A stretch of 64,000 nucleotides of DNA. Source: Chloroflexi bacterium 54-19. GTDB lineage: Bacteria > Chloroflexota > Chloroflexia > Chloroheliales > Chloroheliaceae. The notes beneath the pieces are model-generated. The model was not told the DNA's origin. It searched no databases and saw nothing but the letters and a program-made list of their open reading frames with translations. Below, one piece after another: positions 58,982 to 64,000 of the stretch. The stretch covers positions 1 to 64,000 of the forward strand of contig MKTJ01000038.1 in the NCBI GenBank assembly GCA_001898225.1, in the 5' to 3' direction. Position 1 is the stretch's first letter. Each line of letters opens with the position of its first letter. A program made the position numbers and the translations under genes.

Positions 58982-60478
58982 TTGGGGCACTCAGCTAATA
59001 ACCTGGCGGCGGTTATACTGGCAGGCGGTAACAGCACCCGGATGAAATCGCGGCTACCCAAAGCCCTGCACCCGGTTCTCGGCGAACCGATGATTTTTCA
59101 CATTCTACGGGCGGTCGCCCGCAGTGGGATTCCGCCCGAACGCACCGTGATCGTGATAGGCTTCGCCGGAGAAACAGTCCGGCAGGCTGTTTCCGCAAAA
59201 GGCCCCTACCTTTTTGCCGAACAGACCGAACGACTCGGTACCGGCCACGCCCTCTTATCCGCCCAGGCTACCCTCCAGAACCTGGTCGTCCCGGCTGACA
59301 ACATTCTGCTGGCCTACGGCGATAACCCGCTCCTTACCCCCCACACTCTCCAAAAACTGATTGACGCGCACCTCGAAACCAACCCGCTCGTGACCCTGGC
59401 GACCTCTTTCACCGACGACCCGACCGGGTATGGCCGGATTGTCCGCGATAGCGCCACCGGGCGTTTCCAGGCCATCGTCGAGGAAGTCGATTTGCTGCCC
59501 GAACAAAAACTTATCAAGGAATTCAACCCTGGCGTCTACGTCTTTAACGGCCAGTGGGTCTGGCCCGCGCTGGCCCGGCTCAAAAAGAGCCCCAAGGGCG
59601 AGTATTACCTGACCGACCTGCCCGGTTTCGCCGCCGAAGAAACCCGCCCGGCAGGCGCGCCAACCGTCGAGCCTGTCCCGGTGGACGCCGAGGACATTTT
59701 AGGCATCAACGACCGCATCCAACTGGCCCAGGTCGGGGACGTCTTCCGCTACCGGGTCCTGCGCGCCCACATGCTGGCGGGGGTCACCATTGTCGACCCG
59801 GCCTCGACCTACATCAGCGCCGAAACCGAAATCGGCCAGGACACTATCATCGAGCCAAACACCCACCTGCGCGGAAAAACCCGAATCGGGGCGGACTGCC
59901 GGATTGGACCCAATTCCATCCTCGAAAACGCCACGGTCGGGAACAACTGCCTGGTGTTTGCCTCGGTTATCCAGGATAGCACCCTGGAAGATGAAGTAAA
60001 CATCGGGCCCATGAGCCGGGTCAGGCCGGGCAGCTACCTTGAACGCGAGGTCTACATGGGCAACTTCGCCGAGGTCAGCCGGAGCCGGGTCGGGCGCGGC
60101 ACCAAACAGTCGCACTTCAGCTTCCTGGGCGACACCACGACCGGGCCGGACGTCAACGTGGGGGCAGGGACGATTACCGCCAATTATGACGGCGTGAACA
60201 AGAATAAAACGATTATCGGGGCGCGGGTCTTTATCGGCAGCGATACCGTGTTGCGGGCCCCGCTAAAACTGGGTGATGATGCCCGGACCGGGGCCGGTTC
60301 GGTTGTTACTAAAGATGTCGAGCCGGGCGCGACCGTTGTAGGCGTCCCGGCCCGCCCTTACGAGCGGAAGGCAGCGCCGCCTACCACAGAACCAGCCCAC
60401 GAGTCAGCTCAAGGACCAGTCCGAGAACCTGTTCAAGGGCTGGCACAAAGTGATACAGATGGGGTATCCAACCCTTAA
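58982..60478 (+). CDS. glmU: Bifunctional GlmU (GlcNAc-1-P uridyltransferase / GlcN-1-P acetyltransferase)
   Basis: Last two steps to UDP-GlcNAc for cell-wall and surface sugar synthesis. The N-terminal domain (about 7-235) has VILAGGNSTRMKSRLPKALHPV, GTGHALLSAQ and AYGDNPLL. The C-terminal left-handed beta helix (about 255-460) has hexapeptide repeats and the catalytic region SRVGRGTKQSHFSFLGDTTTGPDVNVGAGTITANYDG. 498 residues; the last 35 (PTTEPAHESAQ...) are an unusual tail. TTG start after AAGGAGAGG. It is followed by prs, a common pairing. Confidence 0.95.
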   Translation: MGHSANNLAAVILAGGNSTRMKSRLPKALHPVLGEPMIFHILRAVARSGIPPERTVIVIGFAGETVRQAVSAKGPYLFAEQTERLGTGHALLSAQATLQNLVVPADNILLAYGDNPLLTPHTLQKLIDAHLETNPLVTLATSFTDDPTGYGRIVRDSATGRFQAIVEEVDLLPEQKLIKEFNPGVYVFNGQWVWPALARLKKSPKGEYYLTDLPGFAAEETRPAGAPTVEPVPVDAEDILGINDRIQLAQVGDVFRYRVLRAHMLAGVTIVDPASTYISAETEIGQDTIIEPNTHLRGKTRIGADCRIGPNSILENATVGNNCLVFASVIQDSTLEDEVNIGPMSRVRPGSYLEREVYMGNFAEVSRSRVGRGTKQSHFSFLGDTTTGPDVNVGAGTITANYDGVNKNKTIIGARVFIGSDTVLRAPLKLGDDARTGAGSVVTKDVEPGATVVGVPARPYERKAAPPTTEPAHESAQGPVREPVQGLAQSDTDGVSNP

Positions 60479-60557
60479 AAGTTGCGTCGAACCTGGCACG
60501 GAACCCCATTGGAAGCGGAAGTTGGGTCAGGCTCAAAATTAAAACTTCAGGAGGTTT

Positions 60558-61496
60558 ATGGACGGCAGGCTTCAGATTTTTAGCGGAAATGGCAACCGGG
60601 CGTTGGCCGAAGAAGTCGCTCAACAGCTCAATCTACCGATGGGCCGGGCTATCGTCACGACCTTTAAGAACGGCGAGAGCCGCATCCGGTTCGAGGAAAA
60701 TGTGCGCGGCGGCGATATTTTTATAGTCCAATCGCTCTGTCACCCGGTCAACCACCATATTATGGAGTTGGCCCTGATGATTCAGGCGGCGCGAGGGAGC
60801 AGCGCCGGGCGGATTACGGCGGTCATTCCCTACTATGCCTACGCCCGCCAGGAGAAGAAGATGAGCGGGCGCGAACCCATCAGCGCCAAGCTGCTGGCCC
60901 AGTTCCTGGAAGTCGCCGGGGCCGACCGGGTGTTGACGGTAGACCTGCACGCCCCCGCCATCGAAGGGTTTTTCAATGTCCCGGTGGACCACCTGCGGGC
61001 TATCCCTCTGCTGGCCGAACATTTCCGGCGCATGCGCCTGACTAACCTGGCGATTGTCTCTCCCGACCCCGGCGGCGTGAGCCGAGCGACCGATTTTCGC
61101 AACCGCATCGGCGGCACCCTGGCGATTATCGCCAAACACCGCCCCGACGTGGACGTGGTAGAATCGCTGGAAATGGTCGGGGACGTGGCCGGACGGACCG
61201 CCATTATTGTCGATGATATGATTTCCACAGGTGGCACGCTGGCCCAGGCCGCCCACCTCGTAATGGAGAGAGGAGCTAAAGAAGTTTACGCCTGCGCGGT
61301 ACACGGCCTTTTCGCCGGGGACGCCTTCGAGCAAATCGCTCGCTCCCAGCTAAAACAGGTGGTCGTGACCAATACTTACCCGGTAGACGGCGTGGTGCAT
61401 AACCTGGGCATCGAGGTGCTGACGGTTGCGCCGATGCTGGCCGAGGCAATCACCCGGATTCACAAAGACATGTCCATCAGCGTGATGTTTACCTGA
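60558..61496 (+). CDS. prs: Ribose-phosphate pyrophosphokinase
   Basis: Makes PRPP from ribose-5-phosphate and ATP for nucleotide, His and Trp synthesis. 312 residues, class I. FKNGESRIRFEENVRG, the ARQEKKMSGREPISAKLLA loop, DLHAPAIEGFF and the PRPP loop IVDDMISTGGTL are all present. AGGAGG lies 5 bases before the ATG. It is 79 bases after glmU, probably on the same transcript. Confidence 0.96.
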   Translation: MDGRLQIFSGNGNRALAEEVAQQLNLPMGRAIVTTFKNGESRIRFEENVRGGDIFIVQSLCHPVNHHIMELALMIQAARGSSAGRITAVIPYYAYARQEKKMSGREPISAKLLAQFLEVAGADRVLTVDLHAPAIEGFFNVPVDHLRAIPLLAEHFRRMRLTNLAIVSPDPGGVSRATDFRNRIGGTLAIIAKHRPDVDVVESLEMVGDVAGRTAIIVDDMISTGGTLAQAAHLVMERGAKEVYACAVHGLFAGDAFEQIARSQLKQVVVTNTYPVDGVVHNLGIEVLTVAPMLAEAITRIHKDMSISVMFT

Positions 61497-61536
61497 GCCG
61501 AAACCGAGAGAGAGTAGCGGGTTAAAAACTAAATAT

Positions 61537-63108
61537 ATGTGTAGCCTAAGTGTAAATGTCGCCCTTGCCTATTCCTTCCTGAACGACACCACCGTAACGC
61601 TCAAGCCGGGCGAGGTGGTCTGCGATCAGAATATTACGGTTGCGCGCCTGATTATCGTGGGAATCTCAATCCTGGGCATTTTGCTTTGTCTGCTCTTGCT
61701 CTGGATAAACGCTTCCGCCGAGGCCGGGTTGAGCAGCCTGAGCCGCCACCGTCTCCAGCAGATGCGCGAACGCCACGAACCCCGCGCCCAACTGGTCGAA
61801 GATTTGTTAAGCCGCCCGGCCTCGATTTCTTCCGCCCTGAACTTGCTCCATATCATCTGCCTGATGGCAATCACCGGCCTGAGTATCCTGGCAATCCACC
61901 AGTTCAACCTCTACGGGCCGGAAGTGACCGTGATGCTCATCTTGCTCATCTTTATCACGATGGCCGTCACGCGGACCGGTTCCAAAGGCTACGCCCTCAA
62001 CAACCCCGAAAAGGTCGTGTTGAGCTTTAGCGGCTTCGTCAATACCGAGGTCGCCCTCATGCGGCCCCTCATCTGGCTGGTCCACGGCCTCTCCAACCTG
62101 CTGTTGCGCCTCTTTCGCCAGAAACCTATCCCGCCCAATACCTATTCCAGCGAGGAAGAAATGGCGATGCTGGCGAATATCGGCGAGGAAGAAGGTTTAA
62201 TCGAGGACGAAGAACGCGAGATGATTCGCAATATCTTCCAGTTCGACGATACCTTCGTGCGCGAGGTGATGGTGCCGCGCCTCGATATTAAGGCTATCCC
62301 CAGCACCGCGACCCTCGACGAAGCGCTCGACGTGATTATTTCGTCGGGCAAAAGCCGCCTGCCGGTCTACCAGCCCGATATAGACCATATCAAGGGGATA
62401 CTATACGCCAAAGACCTGATGGCCTACATGCGCCAGCACTCCGGCCAGCCGATTGACCTGACCACTATCCTGCGCCCGGCCTACTACGTGCCCGAATCGA
62501 AAAAGGTGGACCAGCTTTTTGCCGAACTGCAAACCCAGCGGGTCCATATCGCGATTATCGTGGACGAGTACGGCGGGACGGCGGGCCTGGTCACTATCGA
62601 GGACTTGCTGGAAGAAATCGTGGGCGAAATCCAGGACGAGTACGATACGGCGGAAACCGCCGATTTCGAGCGCATCAGCCAGCACGAGGTCCTGGTGGAC
62701 GCCCGCCTGAACCTGGGTGACGTGAATGATTTCTTCAAGACCCACTGGGAGTCGGAGGATACCGAGACCATCGGCGGGTTTGTCTACGACCGCCTGGGCC
62801 GTATCCCCGAAGAAGGCGACCAACTGGCGGTGGACCGCGAGGGTAAGGTGTTGACCATCAACGAGCAGAACCCGGCGACCGAAGAAACCGAAGGTGAGGC
62901 GGAAGAAGTCCCCCCACCTACGCTCCCCTCGGACTACTACCTCATCCAGGTGGAGAAAGTGACCGGGCAGCGCCTGCGCGAGGTGCGCCTGCTCCACATC
63001 TTCCCGCCCTCCGCCCAGACCCTGGCCGACCGTAAATCGAGCCAGCTTGCCGATAAGGACGAGCCGGATGTCGAGCAGGACTCGGAAGGTAATCCGTTGA
63101 CGAAATAG
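61537..63108 (+). CDS. HlyC/CorC-type CNNM transporter-like protein
   Basis: 523 residues. The DUF21 membrane domain (about 30-200) has about 4 spans and LSSLSRHRLQQM. It is followed by the hallmark EEGLIEDEEREMIRNIFQFDDTFVREVMVPRLDI, two CBS motifs (about 245-375, including GILYAKDLM and VDEYGGTAGLVTIEDLLEEIVGEI) and a CorC_HlyC domain (about 385-485). The last 35 residues are acidic. Family members are linked to Mg2+ or Co2+ handling; toxicity is not implied. It begins 40 bases after prs. Confidence 0.9.
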   Translation: MCSLSVNVALAYSFLNDTTVTLKPGEVVCDQNITVARLIIVGISILGILLCLLLLWINASAEAGLSSLSRHRLQQMRERHEPRAQLVEDLLSRPASISSALNLLHIICLMAITGLSILAIHQFNLYGPEVTVMLILLIFITMAVTRTGSKGYALNNPEKVVLSFSGFVNTEVALMRPLIWLVHGLSNLLLRLFRQKPIPPNTYSSEEEMAMLANIGEEEGLIEDEEREMIRNIFQFDDTFVREVMVPRLDIKAIPSTATLDEALDVIISSGKSRLPVYQPDIDHIKGILYAKDLMAYMRQHSGQPIDLTTILRPAYYVPESKKVDQLFAELQTQRVHIAIIVDEYGGTAGLVTIEDLLEEIVGEIQDEYDTAETADFERISQHEVLVDARLNLGDVNDFFKTHWESEDTETIGGFVYDRLGRIPEEGDQLAVDREGKVLTINEQNPATEETEGEAEEVPPPTLPSDYYLIQVEKVTGQRLREVRLLHIFPPSAQTLADRKSSQLADKDEPDVEQDSEGNPLTK

Positions 63109-63551
63109 TAGGCAGAAGGCAGAGGGCAGAGGGCAGAGGGCAGTAGGCAGAGGGAACCGGGAAGCTTACTTATCCTGTCATGCCGTGTCACACGGTGAGC
63201 AGTCGCAGTCACACTGGTGTGTCACACTGGTGTGTCACACTGGTGTGTCGCATTGGCGGAATCTAGCCCGAAGGGGTTCCCCGTGGGCAGCGCCGATGGC
63301 GTTTGTCACAGCCCAGGAAACTGTCACACCCTCCGGGCGCGAGCTTGCGAGGAATCCTGGGAACCCCCTTCTGGCTAACGTTGGACAATATCACGGTCGA
63401 AGGGGTATGGAATCGGCATCCCCGGCCCTCTAAATACTAAAAACTAATAACTAAACACTGGATACTGACTTCTGCCTACTGCCTTCTGACGATGGGCTAC
63501 GAGCCCCTAAACACTAAAAACTGAACACTAAAAACTATAAAAGAGGCAACA
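63109..63551. other. Repeat-filled intergenic region
   Basis: A forward array (63109-63150), the GTCATGCC/GTCACAC fragment with a 13-bp triple repeat (63208-63246), GAGCTTGCGAGGAATCCTGG and ACGTTGGACAATATCACGG phrases (about 63340-63400), and TAAACAC/TGCCTAC units (63430-63535). No gene seen. Confidence 0.7.
63208..63246. repeat. Three exact 13-bp tandem repeats
   Basis: GTCACACTGGTGT three times; each contains the near-palindrome ACACTGGTGT. Confidence 0.9.
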
Positions 63552-64000
63552 ATGACCGAGAACGAACCCTTAAACGTAGGCATTTTGATTTTCGATGACG
63601 CGGAAGTGCTGGACTTTTGCGGGCCTTTCGAGGTCTTTTCGGTCACGCGCCTCCTGGACGCCACCGACCGTCCAGACGGTCGCACCGAAGCGACCAAACC
63701 GTTCGCGGTCTTCACCATTGCCGAGCGCAACCGGACGGTCAAGGCGGTTGGCGGGCTGCGGGTCGAGCCGCATTTCACCATCGAGAATCACCCGCCCATC
63801 GACATTTTGGTGGTGCCGGGCGGCATGGGCACTCGCCGCGAGGTCAACAACCCGGTCCTGACCGACTGGATTCGCAAGGTATCTGGCGAGACTCGCCTCA
63901 ATACTTCGGTCTGCACCGGGTCGTTTATGCTGGGTCAGGCCGGGCTTTTGGAAGGACACCGCGCCACGACCCACTGGCTCTCGCTCGACCGCATGCAGCA
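63552..64000 (+). CDS. DJ-1/PfpI-family protein, 3' end beyond the window
   Basis: The first 149 codons are present and the frame is open to the end of the window. LNVGILIFDDAEVLDFCGPFEVFS, the DILVVPGGMGTRREVNNP segment and TSVCTGSFMLGQAGLLEGHRATTHW (nucleophile-elbow Cys at about residue 121) identify a class-I glutamine-amidotransferase-like DJ-1/PfpI domain, of the sort found alone or ahead of an AraC DNA-binding domain. Whether an HTH follows cannot be seen. GAGGCAAC lies just before the ATG. Confidence 0.88.
   Translation, partial: MTENEPLNVGILIFDDAEVLDFCGPFEVFSVTRLLDATDRPDGRTEATKPFAVFTIAERNRTVKAVGGLRVEPHFTIENHPPIDILVVPGGMGTRREVNNPVLTDWIRKVSGETRLNTSVCTGSFMLGQAGLLEGHRATTHWLSLDRMQ

Noticed and set aside
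1..64000. tRNA or rRNA genes
   Set aside because: No stretch with the CCA-ready cloverleaf pattern (GGTTCRANTCC T-arm) or rRNA-like sequence was noticed by eye; a tRNAscan run would be the proper test.

Overview
The window reads as chromosomal DNA from a GC-rich bacterium, most likely a member of the Chloroflexota. This is inference: it rests on the many Thr/Ala-rich lipoproteins, the membrane Ser/Thr kinases with extracytoplasmic tails, the repeated GGL..GYP..VQYFERARFE-type surface module and the general look of the proteins. No rRNA, tRNA, CRISPR array, insertion sequence or prophage was recognised. About 49 genes are supported, most in short or single-gene units closed by strong hairpin terminators.

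Layout. 0.1-9.4 kb: aldehyde dehydrogenase, a small membrane protein, a HExxH lipoprotein, a DUF3352 lipoprotein, a CBS-pair protein and homoserine dehydrogenase. 9.9-16.7 kb: secreted proteins (WLT-PDG repeat protein, HtrA-like protease, RCC1/Calx-beta protein) plus a 71-aa Cys-rich protein. 16.8-24.1 kb: an RluA-methyltransferase fusion, a glutaredoxin, a DUF3592-like protein, an MFS transporter, an ATP-grasp/nucleotidyltransferase pair and a methyltransferase-like protein. 24.3-30.1 kb: a secreted paralogue of the RCC1 protein's C-terminus, citrate synthase divergent from a detached citrate-synthase-type HTH gene, aroD and a secreted glycoside hydrolase. 30.2-32.1 kb: an AT-rich two-gene cassette (ABC-type ATPase plus DUF4276/TOPRIM-like protein) that looks like an acquired defence module. 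32.3-42.1 kb: cytochrome P450, a lipoprotein, a membrane GNAT, a C39-like secreted peptidase, a Ser/Thr kinase, an AraC regulator and a DUF2000 protein. 42.8-47.5 kb: a kinase/N6-adenine methylase operon. 48.3-57.6 kb: a 51-aa membrane peptide, a Rad52-family protein, a surface-anchored protein, a GT-C-like membrane protein, SSB, a double-glycine-leader peptide, a two-repeat secreted protein and a Peptidase_MA-like protein. 58-64 kb: a methyltransferase, glmU-prs, a CorC/HlyC-type protein and a truncated DJ-1/PfpI gene.

The intergenic DNA is unusual. Long gaps are filled with (i) 7-bp-period tandem arrays (GGCAGAG/GTCAGTA type and TAAACAC type, sharing one register), often facing each other as inverted pairs, and (ii) 220-270 bp non-coding elements with TGTCATTCY...GAATGACA ends and internal hairpins that look like a MITE family. 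Some arrays run straight into promoter elements.

The most interesting candidates are: the stand-alone citrate-synthase-type HTH with four TTGAT words exactly 10 bp apart between two divergent promoters; the AT-rich ATPase-DUF4276 cassette; the orphan GG-leader Gly-rich peptide; the kinase-methylase operon; the MITE-like family; and the heptamer arrays.
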